Shown here: positions 33,537-41,635 of the stretch, in pieces
Layout: every line of letters begins with the position of its first letter
Numbering within the stretch: position 1 is the stretch's first letter
Assembly (NCBI GenBank): GCA_018818125.1
Contig: JAHISQ010000051.1
Location: 1 to 42,391, forward strand
Direction: 5' to 3'
From: Candidatus Rifleibacteriota bacterium
Lineage (GTDB): Bacteria; Muiribacteriota; Ozemobacteria; Ozemobacterales; Ozemobacteraceae
Length of the DNA stretch: 42,391 bases
The notes under the pieces: generated by a model
Databases searched by the model: none
What the model saw: the letters and a program-made list of their open reading frames with translations, nothing else
What the model was told of the DNA's origin: nothing
Made by a program: the position numbers and the translations under genes

Positions 33537-34414
33537 TTATGAACAGCGCCATACAAAGCATGCTGGAACGCTACACCTGTGCCAGTATCGAAGATTATCG
33601 CAACGCGCTCAAGGAAATAGTTCAGGAACTGGCTTTGCTTGGGCTATATCGCGGTGGCTTTTTCAGTCATGCCGCATTTTATGGTGGCACCGCCCTGCGC
33701 ATCTTTTATGGTCTCGACCGCTTTTCAGAAGACCTTGCTTTTACTCTGGTTAAGCCTGACAGGTCTTTTCAGTTTTCAAAATATTTCAGGCCGTTGCGCG
33801 ATGAACTTGCATCATTTGGCCTTGAAATGACGGTTGAAGAAAAGGTCAAAAGCAATCAGTCGGCAGTCAGATCAGCTTTTATAAAGGGTGGCACCCAGCT
33901 GCATCTAATCAAGATCGCTGCGGTGAAGCCTCCTGTCAGTGGCGTCAATCCTGATGAGCAGCTGCGCATTAAAATTGAGCTCGATACCGATCCACCTGCC
34001 GGTGCTGGATTTGAGCTAAAATATCAACTGTTGCCCGTGCCCTATTCAGTCAGAATGTATGATGCCCCCTCCCTTTTTGCCGGAAAAGTTCATGCACTGC
34101 TTTGTCGCAGCTGGGAAAACCGGGTAAAAGGGCGCGATTTTTACGATTACGCCTGGTATCTCTCCAGACGAACGCCATTGAACATGGCACATCTTGCCGC
34201 ACGTCTTCGCCAGACCGGTCATCTGGCAAAAAGCGAAGAGCTTGCCGGCAATGATCTGGTAGAAAGACTGTTAGCCCGCTTCCAGCAGGTAGACTTTCAG
34301 CAGGCCCGCAAGGATGTTGAACTGTTCGTGAGCAATCCCGAATCATTGGCCCTGTGGTCACCAGACTTCTTCACCGGAATCACCCGCGATTTCCTGCAAA
34401 CAGGTAAGATCTGA
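33533..34414 (+). CDS. abiEii: AbiEii nucleotidyltransferase toxin
   Basis: A 293-residue toxin. FYGGTALRIFYGLDRFSEDL (about 49-68) is the nucleotidyltransferase motif; the acidic pair is Asp67-Leu-Ala69, so the second Asp is Ala, a position that also varies (often Ser) in other family members as I recall. VKGRDFYDYAWYL is the conserved C-terminal motif. AbiEii-type enzymes stop growth during phage infection by nucleotide transfer to tRNA or other targets. The ATG overlaps the antitoxin stop by 4 nt, so translation is coupled. An alternative ATG at 33539 is close by. The gene looks intact over its whole length. Confidence 0.9.
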   Translation: MIMNSAIQSMLERYTCASIEDYRNALKEIVQELALLGLYRGGFFSHAAFYGGTALRIFYGLDRFSEDLAFTLVKPDRSFQFSKYFRPLRDELASFGLEMTVEEKVKSNQSAVRSAFIKGGTQLHLIKIAAVKPPVSGVNPDEQLRIKIELDTDPPAGAGFELKYQLLPVPYSVRMYDAPSLFAGKVHALLCRSWENRVKGRDFYDYAWYLSRRTPLNMAHLAARLRQTGHLAKSEELAGNDLVERLLARFQQVDFQQARKDVELFVSNPESLALWSPDFFTGITRDFLQTGKI

Positions 34415-34863
34415 TCCCAAACGGAGAAAGAAGTTTCGTTATAGCATATTTTATAATATCGCGATTCGCGATTTGAGATATGCTGCTGCGAAGAAACCTG
34501 GGCTACGTAGATTGCCCACGTAATCTGACGGTTGTTGTTCATGCCTGGCCAGGAGCGGCTAGCTAAGTTTGTGTTCAAAAACATGCAGTGTTCAAAAAAA
34601 ATGAACAAGGATAAAAAATGAACAAAGCAGGGAGCAATAGCTGGGTTAGGCTCATTAAAACCTGAGTCGCCATACTTTGATTTCTCTGCGCTACGTAGCG
34701 CAGCGGACAGTATTACTGCCAATGTCGCTGCCCATCCAGATATGATTTGGGAGTCGGTGACTCCCGAATTGAATCAGGACGTTGATCACAGAGAAAAAAG
34801 TGATACACTATAATTCATGGCCGGCGGCCTCCCGGTGTGATAACATACAACAGGGTTAAAAAG
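34415..34863. other. 450-bp gap between AbiE and the AAA/DUF4276 pair
   Basis: No gene supported. It holds a tandem 7-bp repeat (CGCGATT twice, about 34470), a degenerate CTACGTAG dyad at about 34502, palindrome copy 8 at 34686, a tight hairpin (GGGAGTC 34749-34755 with GACTCCC 34759-34765) and a TATAAT at 34809-34814 with only a distant TTGATC, probably the promoter of the ATPase gene. Confidence 0.55.
34686..34703. repeat. interspersed palindrome, copy 8: perfect 18 bp
   Basis: CTGCGCTACGTAGCGCAG, a perfect dyad of the CT/AG type, preceded by TTTGATTTCT like copy 6. It lies between the AbiE pair and the AAA/DUF4276 pair. Confidence 0.9.
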
Positions 34864-35934
34864 ATGACTTTACTACGCAAACTTACTGTTAAAGGCTTTA
34901 AGTCAATCAGGGAACTGGTTGACTTTGAGCTGACCAATTTGAATGTTTTTATCGGTGCCAACGGCTCAGGCAAAAGTAACTTGATCAGCTTTTTTAAGCT
35001 GGTTCAGAAAATTGCTGAAAACAATGCGAACAGCTATATACAACAGCATGGCGGCATAAATGATTTTTTGTTCAATGGCCGGAAAGTAACTGAAAGAATT
35101 AACGTCAGGATTGGCTTCGAAAATCATCAATACAGCTTCGGTATCATCGAAGTTACCAGTCCTGATGGTTCATGCATGGTTGACGATGAAGAAGTTACTG
35201 GTAAGCAAGTATTCCCGGTTGCTGACCCAGATGATCAGGCTGTGATTCTGGCAAAAGACTCTTTTGATTTTATTTATAAAAGCATTCAATCATGGCAGAT
35301 CTATCATTTTAACGACACCACTAAAACGGCTGGAATTCGCAATCTTGAAATAATTCAGGACGATAAACGTCTGCGCGGCGATGCTGCCAACCTTGCTCCA
35401 TTCCTTTTAAAGCTCAAAAACAGCTGGCCCGATAAGTATCTTGAGATTGTCAATGTCATTCGGCTGGTAATGCCATATTTCAGCGATTTCAATCTTGAAG
35501 TTCGAAAATTCGGCGAAGCAGAAAAGGTAAACCTGTCATGGTTTCAAAAAGGCTCTGATTACCCATTCCAGCCATACCATCTTTCTGATGGCTCCATTCG
35601 TTTAATTGCTCTGGCAACAGCTTTGCTGCAGCCAGAACCGCCATCGCTTGTCATTATCGACGAACCTGAACTGGGCTTGCATCCCGAGGCGATTCACATT
35701 CTTGCAGAATTGATCAAGGATGCTGCGCAACGAACCCAGGTGATAGTCGCTACCCAGTCGCCAGCATTGCTTGATAACTTTGCGGTAGAAGATATTGTTG
35801 TGGTTAACAGAGAAAACGGCGCATCAAATTTCAGGCGCCTGAGCGAAGAGGACTTCAAGGTTTGGCTCGAAGACTATTCTGTTGGCGAACTCTGGACAAA
35901 AAATGTGATAGCCGGAGGCCCGGTCAGTGAGTAG
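34864..35934 (+). CDS. AAA/ABC-type ATPase of a two-gene defence pair
   Basis: A 356-residue SMC/OLD-like ATPase. GANGSGKSN (31-38) is Walker A, HLSDGSIRLIALATALL the ABC signature region, LVIIDEPELGLHPEA the Walker B and D-loop, and VIVATQSPALLDNF the switch. Such single-domain ATPases commonly act as sensors that gate a nuclease partner (OLD, PARIS and AbiL-like pairs). The ATG at 34864 has AGGG 8 nt upstream; the GTG at 34837 lacks a site. Its last codons overlap the DUF4276 gene by 8 nt, so the two are coupled. Confidence 0.85.
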   Translation: MTLLRKLTVKGFKSIRELVDFELTNLNVFIGANGSGKSNLISFFKLVQKIAENNANSYIQQHGGINDFLFNGRKVTERINVRIGFENHQYSFGIIEVTSPDGSCMVDDEEVTGKQVFPVADPDDQAVILAKDSFDFIYKSIQSWQIYHFNDTTKTAGIRNLEIIQDDKRLRGDAANLAPFLLKLKNSWPDKYLEIVNVIRLVMPYFSDFNLEVRKFGEAEKVNLSWFQKGSDYPFQPYHLSDGSIRLIALATALLQPEPPSLVIIDEPELGLHPEAIHILAELIKDAAQRTQVIVATQSPALLDNFAVEDIVVVNRENGASNFRRLSEEDFKVWLEDYSVGELWTKNVIAGGPVSE

Positions 35935-36601
35935 CGCAGTTAACCTGATGATTCTCACCGAAGGGGCAACAGAATCGAAATTCGTAAGAGAAATCCTGGC
36001 ACCTTATCTGGCTCACAGGCATATTATCGCCTGGGCGACCCTGCTTTCGAAACCTGGCCAGAAAGGTGGCGACGTAAAATTTGCGCGGGCGATCAATGAT
36101 ATTGGTAATCACTTAAAACAGCGATCTGATGTCTATGTGACCACCTTTGTTGATTACTATGGATTGAACAAAGACTGGCCTGGCTTTGAGGCAGCTAAAC
36201 GCTCCAAAGAGCCAGCGCAAATATCTGAAGCTCTCAATGAAGCCACTAAGGAAGCTGTTTTTAAGCAATTTGGTGAGTTGAACCCGGCCGAAAGATTCGT
36301 TCCATTCGTTGCCGTGCATGAGTATGAAGCGCTTCTTTTCAGTTCCCCGGATATACTGGCGATGGAATTAAAAGTTAAAGAATCTGACATTCTCAAGATA
36401 ATGAATGAATGTGGCGAACCCGAAAAAATCAATGATTCGGTCCATACAGCGCCGTCGAAGAGAATCATAAGCCTTTGTCCGAAATATGCGAGCATGAAAA
36501 CCATAACGGGAATTACCATAGCAAAAGCTATCGGCGTCGAGAAAATGCGCGAAAAATGCCCGGTATTCAACCGCTGGCTGACCAGGCTTGAAAAATTGTA
36601 G
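35927..36601 (+). CDS. DUF4276 TOPRIM-like effector
   Basis: A 224-residue protein. LMILTEGATESKFVREIL (TOPRIM-type Glu), VYVTTFVDYYGLNKDWPG (acidic metal-binding strand) and VHEYEALLFSSP are the three DUF4276 signatures. TOPRIM-like partners of AAA ATPases in OLD and PARIS systems are nucleases, so this is likely the effector activated by the upstream ATPase. The start is a GTG overlapping the ATPase stop. I know of no proof for this exact pairing. A degenerate palindrome follows the stop by 28 nt. Confidence 0.82.
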   Translation: MSSAVNLMILTEGATESKFVREILAPYLAHRHIIAWATLLSKPGQKGGDVKFARAINDIGNHLKQRSDVYVTTFVDYYGLNKDWPGFEAAKRSKEPAQISEALNEATKEAVFKQFGELNPAERFVPFVAVHEYEALLFSSPDILAMELKVKESDILKIMNECGEPEKINDSVHTAPSKRIISLCPKYASMKTITGITIAKAIGVEKMREKCPVFNRWLTRLEKL

Positions 36602-36629
36602 TCACAGTGGAGACTTCTTCCCATTTCAT

Positions 36630-36645
36630 TGTGCTACGTAGCGCA
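36630..36645. repeat. interspersed palindrome, copy 9
   Basis: TGTGCTACGTAGCGCA, one mismatch (T for C) from perfect, followed by GCGGAAAAA. It lies 29 nt after the DUF4276 stop. Confidence 0.85.
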
Positions 36646-36833
36646 GCGGAAAAACGGATAGCAGATACACGTAGATCTTGATTTTTTCGCAGCGGAGACG
36701 TGTCGTGTTCTTGAAGATAAAGATTGGTTCAGGACTTGAACCAGGTCAACGAAACCCGGATGGTATAGATTTGGGTATAGAAAATGCGGGTTTATTTTAA
36801 AAAGCCCTCATTTTAAAGGGTTTAAGTGGTATA

Positions 36834-36853
36834 TTCAAGTCCCTCCTTGGGAG
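36834..36853 (+). other. candidate attachment site: 3' end of a tRNA gene
   Basis: TTCAAGT fits the 7-nt T-loop consensus, followed by CCCTC (3' half of a T-stem), CTTGGGA (3' acceptor strand) and G at discriminator position 73, with no encoded CCA. The left T-stem half that should precede (GAGGG) is absent, so the tRNA is cut in or next to the T-loop, as at an integrase crossover. A complete tRNA would begin TCCCAAG; that plus G73 fits tRNA-Asn best. A strong terminator, natural for a tRNA gene, follows. Confidence 0.5.
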
Positions 36854-36885
36854 CTCTATAAAGGTTCGCAAGAGCCGTTAAGTTT

Positions 36886-36912
36886 AAAAGACCCGCGAAA
36901 AGCGGGTCTTTT
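36886..36912 (+). terminator. strong rho-independent terminator after the tRNA-like end
   Basis: AAAAGACCCGC (36886-36896) pairs perfectly with GCGGGTCTTTT (36902-36912) around a GAAAA loop. It is symmetric enough to work on both strands. Confidence 0.88.
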
Positions 36913-37074
36913 GCTTTTCCTCTGGTTTCTATTGTCGAACCTTATCTATGAAACACTCATTGAAAAAATAAGCCGACAGGTGGCCCAGCCGGCTTAGGCT
37001 GTAAGCGTTTCAATGCGCTACTATGCAGAAATCAATTAAGTGCAAGTTGAAAAACGAAAACTGTATATGATTGC

Positions 37075-37105
37075 TATACAATTGTTGAGTTTTAGTATAC
37101 AATTA
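37075..37105 (+). promoter_or_regulatory. direct repeats at the MNT-HEPN promoter
   Basis: TATACAATT occurs at 37075-37083 and 37097-37105, 22 bp apart (two helical turns), immediately before the MNT start at 37110. The repeats double as -10-like hexamers and may be the antitoxin's own operator. Confidence 0.5.
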
Positions 37106-37109
37106 TATT

Positions 37110-37694
37110 ATGAACCTTTTAGTAGAATTGTTTTCATCCAAAACCAGGGCTGAGCTATTCCGGATTTTTTTCGGATTGAATTCTGGCGAATTTCATCTTA
37201 GAGAAATTGAACGCCAGAGTGTGGTTACTATTGGCGCTGTAAGAACGGAAGCCGAACATCTATCCCAATTAGATTTGCTGGTAAAAAGAATTGACGGAAA
37301 CAGAACTTACTACCGGGCAAATTCTAATCATCCCCTTTTTAACAACCTCAGGGAGCTTGTAATCAAGACTGTTGGAGCAGGGGATGTTTTGAAAGCAGCT
37401 TTTGTTGGTAATAAGGTTGATTTTATTTTCATTTTTGGCTCAACAGTTACCGGAAACCAAAAGTCTCAGAGTGATGTCGATCTTTTTGTGATAGGGGACA
37501 TTGGCCTTAGGGAAGCCAGCAAAATTTTGAAAGAGCCTGTTGCCAAAATTGGCAGGGAAATTAATCCACATATAATGACGCTTGAAGAGTTTTCGAAACG
37601 TGTTAAAGAAAAAGAACATTTTGTAACCAGCGTGTTAGAATCAACGATCCTCATGATTACTGGAAATGAAGATGAGCTTAGAAATCTGGGCTGA
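37110..37694 (+). CDS. winged-helix nucleotidyltransferase (MNT) antitoxin
   Basis: A 194-residue protein: an N-terminal winged helix (LVELFSSKTRAELFRIFF, GEFHLREIERQSVVTIGAVRT) followed by a minimal nucleotidyltransferase domain with FIFGSTVTG (Gly110-Ser111) and SDVDLFVIGD (Asp122, Asp124). In MNT-HEPN modules the MNT protein neutralises a HEPN ribonuclease, for example by AMPylating it. The downstream HEPN gene overlaps by about 23 nt and is frameshifted. The MNT catalytic residues are intact. The ribosome site is weak: the AT-rich leader has direct repeats instead. Confidence 0.85.
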   Translation: MNLLVELFSSKTRAELFRIFFGLNSGEFHLREIERQSVVTIGAVRTEAEHLSQLDLLVKRIDGNRTYYRANSNHPLFNNLRELVIKTVGAGDVLKAAFVGNKVDFIFIFGSTVTGNQKSQSDVDLFVIGDIGLREASKILKEPVAKIGREINPHIMTLEEFSKRVKEKEHFVTSVLESTILMITGNEDELRNLG

Positions 37695-38096
37695 AAACGG
37701 CTGGTTAAAGCCACGCAAAACTACTAAGCAGGAAATACAGAATCTACTGGCTATCGTCGATAGAGACCTGGAAGATGCCAGTCAGAGTAACCTTTCCCCC
37801 GACTGGAGATTTGGTATTGCATATAACGCCGCCTTGAAGCCTGCACAATATTGCTTTATTCTTCAGGTTACCGACCAGATAGATCCTTGGCTCATTATAG
37901 AACATTGCATGCCCTTCCGTTAATCCTGGGCGAAAAATGGCAGGATGATGCCAATTATCTTGATGCCTGTAGAATAAAAAGAAACACTGTCGAATATAAT
38001 TATGTAGGCGGTGCTACAGATAAAGATGCTGATGAATTGATAGGGTTTGTAAAAGAGTTGAAGACCGAAGTTGTAAAATGGCTTGAGAATAAATGA
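37672..38096 (+). pseudogene. HEPN toxin broken by a frameshift
   Basis: The first part (MSLEIWAENGWLKPRKTTKQ ... DWRFGIAYNAALKPA) ends its frame at 37923. The second, in another frame from about 37851, reads LLYSSGYRPDRSLAHYRTLH, LPLILGEKW and DACRIKRNTVEYNYVGG, ending at 38096. Together they make one HEPN protein of about 140 residues whose RxKRNxxEY motif is the form usual beside this MNT type. The frames differ by one base, consistent with a 1-nt loss near 37846-37850 (GCACAATATTG). The loss would inactivate the toxin while the antitoxin stays intact. A sequencing or assembly error must be excluded. Confidence 0.8.
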
Positions 38097-38169
38097 TTTA
38101 AGTCTTTGAGCCTGCTTCATTGACGGTGTGCGCTTTTGAAGTGCCGACGCCGGGAGCCTGTCGTGTCGG

Positions 38170-38589
38170 TCAAAGTTGCTCGCCGGGCTCTGAAAGGTCA
38201 GGATTTACAGCTTTTTTGATGATTTCTTCAGTCGCCCTGTTAATAAAACCGATCAGTTCTTTATCCAGAGCGAGAAATTCCGGCCAGAAAACCTTATCGC
38301 AGTATTCGGGAGTCATTCTTGCCATTACCGTCGAGCCTTTTTGGCGCGGTTTGCGATAGGGTTCGATTTTATGCTTGCGCAGCAATGCAATCAACAACTG
38401 GCGCGACCAGGGGTTGTTCGTGCTGAACTTGAGTTCCTCGACTTGTGGTTGCGGCTTAACGTTTTTAAGCTGCTCGGTAATTCGGGTCATGGCCGCCAGT
38501 GCGGCGTTTTTTTCTCCTTGCGTTGTCGCCTGTTCGTGTAACGCCTGGATTTTAAGCAGTTTTTCAATCAGCTTTAATTGGTCGATCAT
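38170..38589 (-). CDS. small protein of unknown function, DUF2786-like pattern
   Basis: A 139-residue soluble protein. The N-terminal helical part (LLKIQALHEQATTQGEKNAA) and then NPWSRQLLIALLRKHKIEPYRKP, STVMARM and FWPEFLAL recall small proteins annotated near DUF2786, whose function is unknown. The Arg/Lys-rich centre suggests nucleic-acid binding. It lies 14 nt downstream of the 395-residue gene and is probably co-transcribed with it. It converges with the broken HEPN gene. Confidence 0.6.
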   Translation of the reverse strand: MIDQLKLIEKLLKIQALHEQATTQGEKNAALAAMTRITEQLKNVKPQPQVEELKFSTNNPWSRQLLIALLRKHKIEPYRKPRQKGSTVMARMTPEYCDKVFWPEFLALDKELIGFINRATEEIIKKAVNPDLSEPGEQL

Positions 38590-38603
38590 TATATGAGCTC
38601 CAG

Positions 38604-39791
38604 TCAGGGTTTCGGGAAATTGGGCGTGCGGTAGATTTTGGCTGCCAGCCCGGTTAACCGGTAGTTGTCGTCGAGAGAGCGTTCCTTCTTGACGTATTCC
38701 AGGCAGCCGAACCAGCTCAACAGCCGGAACAGCCGCGAGTCAGCAATACACTGAGCAATGGTGAATTGCGAGCCTCTATATGCCGGCTGTGCACCACTTC
38801 GAAGTGTCTCAGGGTGTATGACTATGGCAGCGAGCTCGGAAGCTGAATACTCTGCGCCTTGCCGCAGATTCGCTATTCTCCAGAGAGAGTAGGGCAGTGT
38901 GTAGCGAAACCCGGGGTCAGGAGGATAACCGTCGAGGTTATCGAGATCGAAAATTTTAAATGTTGTGGCGAAGAGTATGACGAGAAGTTCTGCGGCAGCA
39001 CCCGGTTCCAGCAGATTCTGCCCATGCGGCGTAACCTGCCAGTAATTGCCGACCAGGTCGACAAGGTTGGCGGTCCAGGCGATGTTTCTCGGCACGTAGA
39101 GGCCATACAGATCGGTTTCGTTGATTACTTTCTTATCTCGGTTGAGTGCGAAAGTGTCATGACCCACAGGATCTATAAGTGCCGGTGCAACATCGTTGAC
39201 GACAGAACGCGGAAGATTACCGCTGACCGTTGCTTTCAGGCCCTTCGGGCCAGATCTGGCGAGAATCGACTTTAGCATAAGGCGCACGTTGTTTACGATT
39301 GGCACTGCTTCTGCTTCGGCTTCGCTGATGTCGATCGACAGTTTGACCGGCCCGCCGGTTTGCCACCAGCCCTGGGTGAAAAGGCGCTGCAGCTGGTTTG
39401 CGGTCAGATTACCGAGATCGGGTTGCGGCCGTTCGTTGATGCCGGCGTTGCGGGTGGCTATGAATTCCTGCAGCTCGGCTTCCGACGAAAAGTTCCTGCT
39501 CTGCAGTTCTTCTTCGAACTCTTTCATCATCGGATGCTTTGCGCCGACGGGCATGCTGGTTTCGGCGTCTTCGAGTTCTTCCAGCAGAATCGCGAGGCGT
39601 TTACGCATCTTGTTGTTGAGCCGCGACTGGTCTACCTGTTTGAGGTCTTCGAGGAACTTGACGACCATGTTTCTGCCGATATCCATCTGCGAGATTTTGC
39701 TGGCTTTTGCCGAGCGGATAAAGTCCGGTGGTAAGTCTTCAGGATTGAGAATTTCAAAGATGAAGCACATATCGTTGATGCTGATAAGCAT
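38604..39791 (-). CDS. unknown protein resembling partners of pRiA4b ORF-3-like proteins
   Basis: A 395-residue protein. NERPQPDLGNLTANQLQRLF and GLKATVSGNLPRSVV recall a family I associate with plasmid pRiA4b ORF-3-type proteins (pattern NxRPQxELxGLTPxQMxxLLY then KATxxGNLPR); this is from memory. The N-terminal third is helical and charged, the C-terminal third contains winged-helix-like stretches (ASELAAIVIHPETL). The start is taken as the ATG at 39791 with GGCAGGG upstream; the longer frame to 39899 reads through the junction with the ERF relic and is unlikely to be native. It forms an operon with the 139-residue gene. Confidence 0.62.
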   Translation of the reverse strand: MLISINDMCFIFEILNPEDLPPDFIRSAKASKISQMDIGRNMVVKFLEDLKQVDQSRLNNKMRKRLAILLEELEDAETSMPVGAKHPMMKEFEEELQSRNFSSEAELQEFIATRNAGINERPQPDLGNLTANQLQRLFTQGWWQTGGPVKLSIDISEAEAEAVPIVNNVRLMLKSILARSGPKGLKATVSGNLPRSVVNDVAPALIDPVGHDTFALNRDKKVINETDLYGLYVPRNIAWTANLVDLVGNYWQVTPHGQNLLEPGAAAELLVILFATTFKIFDLDNLDGYPPDPGFRYTLPYSLWRIANLRQGAEYSASELAAIVIHPETLRSGAQPAYRGSQFTIAQCIADSRLFRLLSWFGCLEYVKKERSLDDNYRLTGLAAKIYRTPNFPKP

Positions 39792-39898
39792 TTTGTTGCC
39801 CTGCCTTTTGCGAATTGTCAGCAGCATTTTCCCGAAAAACCAGCAAAATTGCAAGAACACATTTGATTCAGGCAAAGTTGTCGCAGATTGCAATAACA

Positions 39899-40051
39899 AG
39901 GTTGGTATTCACGAACTTGCATCCGCTATCACCTACGCGCGGAGAATTGCACTCGGTAGTCTTCTGGCGATTTACGCAGACGATGATGATGGAAATCTCG
40001 CGGCAGAAATGCCTCCGGCAGCAGCAAATGTGACCTTTATCAAGGATACTG
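39899..40051 (+). pseudogene. relic of a second ERF annealing-protein gene
   Basis: This piece encodes VGIHELASAITYARRIALG, SLLAIYADDDDGNLAAEMP and PAAANVTFIKDT, almost the same protein as codons 97-147 of the intact ERF gene at 5609, while many third codon positions differ. So it comes from a homologous, long-separated copy that was under protein-level selection before it was cut. Both ends are missing. It abuts the start region of the leftward 395-residue gene, marking a recombination junction. Confidence 0.85.
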
Positions 40052-40219
40052 TGGCTGTTCCGATGAAACCAGCTACGGGTGCCTGCGCAATTATCGAAAT
40101 CAATTCATTCATCAGGATATGGGAAGAGCCCTGTAAAGCAATTCATCGCTGAATTGATTGCAATAAAATAGCTTCACAGCCTTATTCTAATTTTCAGCAG
40201 GGAAAACAAGGAGAACAAC

Positions 40220-40312
40220 TTGAATCCGTCCTGTTTCCGTGCCTGGCTTGACAATTTGCAGCCGGAAATTGTGCCGCTTTTTGCTGTTGATGAGCATCCT
40301 GCCAGATTGTAA
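40220..40312 (+). pseudogene. relic: first codons of a second GIY-YIG/RNase D fusion gene
   Basis: From TTG 40220 the frame reads LNPSCFRAWLDNLQPEIVP then LFAVDEHPARL and stops. It matches the start of the gene at 28505 (RxWLxxxxPEIVPLFAVxEH), including the TTG start and a GGAGA site 5 nt upstream. The rest of the gene is gone. The match supports the TTG start of the intact gene. Confidence 0.78.
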
Positions 40313-40550
40313 TACCCTTGCAGGGTCTGGGCATTGGCCAGCAGCTGGCATGGCTGAAAAAGCATCGCTTGATCAAGGCTAAGTGTAATTTCATTCCGCT
40401 ACGTAGCGCAGCAGAAATCTGGCGTAGCGACACGTGGAGCAAGCGAGTGGTTCAGGATTTTAACCAGAACAACGAATGCCGTTGAGTATCGCTATGGACA
40501 ACATCGCCAGCTTCAATTGTGCTAAATGGGCAATGGCGTGATAATTCATT
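40313..40550. other. short non-coding stretch with palindromes
   Basis: No gene. Palindrome copy 10 lies at 40395 and a degenerate copy (AGCGACACGTGGAGCA) at 40426-40441, then the 3' end of the leftward HNH gene. Confidence 0.55.
40395..40410. repeat. interspersed palindrome, copy 10
   Basis: TCCGCTACGTAGCGCA with a perfect 12-bp centre (CGCTACGTAGCG, 40397-40408), preceded by AATTTCATT and followed by GCAGAAA, so the flanks also resemble copies 6, 8 and 9. Confidence 0.8.
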
Positions 40551-41474
40551 CTAGAGCGGCAGGGCTGGAAGCCGGAAAACTGCTCCAAGCCTTGGCTCTC
40601 GATGCCACCTGATAAACTCTTTTGATACTTCAGGTTGCCCATTTAGAGGCGCTCTTATTGTAACTCCGTGCAAGGCACGAATGCGCTTTATCGTCTCGTC
40701 ACTACCAGTAAACTCTGCTGAAACTATTACTCTTCTATCATCTGTCAAACTCCAGGCTCCGGCATCAAAAAGCTTATGAATAGTTGGCTCAAGCGCCAGG
40801 CCGTTCTCAACTATGTCTGGCCCATCGTATGCGTGCCATTGTATATGAGCTGCTTCGCAACCAAAATACCGTCCAGCAAGGGCTGCTCTAAATCCAGAGA
40901 CTGCGCATTTATGCTCATAGGCACGCAATACTTGTATGCTAAATCCAGGGTCTCGTGCTTTTCTTGCTGTATACATAGCAGCTAAGTCGGAAACTTTGTT
41001 GGACTGTGGAAGTGGCAGGTTAACAGCCTCAAGAATGTCTTCATGACGAGTTTTTGGGAAGTATCCTTCTAACAACGAGCTAACAACAGCACCACGAAAT
41101 GAATGGTCTGATGTCAAGAATTTTGCGAACTGTGAATCAAGAAACCCTCTCGTATCGCGAAGACCCTGCATTCTTGGAAAACCTCCTGCCTGAAGTGGCA
41201 GTAAATCGGCTCCCTCGACTATCCACAATCCATCGCTTTGAAGGTGCCAATAGGGCAATTCCGGTTGATGTCTGGCCTTAACACTTGGAGCATATGCCTC
41301 AAGCAAAGGTATCAGACTTGCTTCTATTTCGGGGAAAGCAATTTGTTTGTCACCCTCAAGTAACTTCGAGATCGCCAATAGAAGCAAGAGCGGTTTATGA
41401 GGTGCTCGTCGTTCACCACGGTGATACACATGCAGCTTTTGAATTGTCTTTAAATATTGCTCTTTTGCTTTCAT
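40551..41474 (-). CDS. HNH restriction endonuclease with sulfur-binding-like domain
   Basis: A 307-residue protein. The N-terminal part (YHRGERRAPHKPLLLLLAIS, then LPYWHLQSDGLWIV) matches the sulfur-binding domain of ScoMcrA-like enzymes that recognise phosphorothioated DNA. The C-terminal part (YEHKCAVSGF, CEAAHIQWHAYDGPDIVENG and EPTIHKLFDAG) is a Cys-assisted HNH nuclease. It would be a type IV enzyme that cuts foreign sulfur-modified DNA. No dnd or ssp genes are in the window, consistent with a host that does not carry that modification. The ribosome site (GGAAATTGA) is weak. Confidence 0.85.
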   Translation of the reverse strand: MKAKEQYLKTIQKLHVYHRGERRAPHKPLLLLLAISKLLEGDKQIAFPEIEASLIPLLEAYAPSVKARHQPELPYWHLQSDGLWIVEGADLLPLQAGGFPRMQGLRDTRGFLDSQFAKFLTSDHSFRGAVVSSLLEGYFPKTRHEDILEAVNLPLPQSNKVSDLAAMYTARKARDPGFSIQVLRAYEHKCAVSGFRAALAGRYFGCEAAHIQWHAYDGPDIVENGLALEPTIHKLFDAGAWSLTDDRRVIVSAEFTGSDETIKRIRALHGVTIRAPLNGQPEVSKEFIRWHREPRLGAVFRLPALPL

Positions 41475-41635
41475 TCAATTTCCATGTGCCTAACTGCTAT
41501 TTCTATTATGTTTTCCGCTGAATTATGGGCTTCTGATTTTTTAATGTCAAACAATATGAATTAAAACGGCTTGCTCTTTACGTTCGATGAGCATCTTGAG
41601 GTTGTTATTCAAGACCGCAAAAACTGGGCAGGCTG

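Larger units (their letters stand above)
36602..37109. other. boundary region: palindrome, tRNA-like 3' end, terminators
   Basis: No protein gene. In order: palindrome copy 9 (36630), a weak copy at about 36692, the tRNA-like att site (36834), a strong terminator (36886), a weaker hairpin AAGCCGAC (36970-36977) with GCCGGCTT (36988-36995) whose T run lies on the minus strand, and a pair of direct repeats before the MNT gene. Confidence 0.6.

Noticed and set aside
36970..36995. Second terminator hairpin on the minus strand
   Set aside because: The stem has a mismatch and no minus-strand gene ends near it, so I leave it as a note only.
39196..40152. 318-codon plus-strand frame containing the ERF-like segment
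   Set aside because: Most of it is antisense to the 395-residue gene; only the segment 39899-40051 is ERF-derived.
41571..41635. Resemblance of FDEHLEVVI to the start of the GIY-YIG/RNase D protein (FAVNEHLEV)
   Set aside because: The match is under ten residues and cannot be separated from chance, unlike the relic at 40220.
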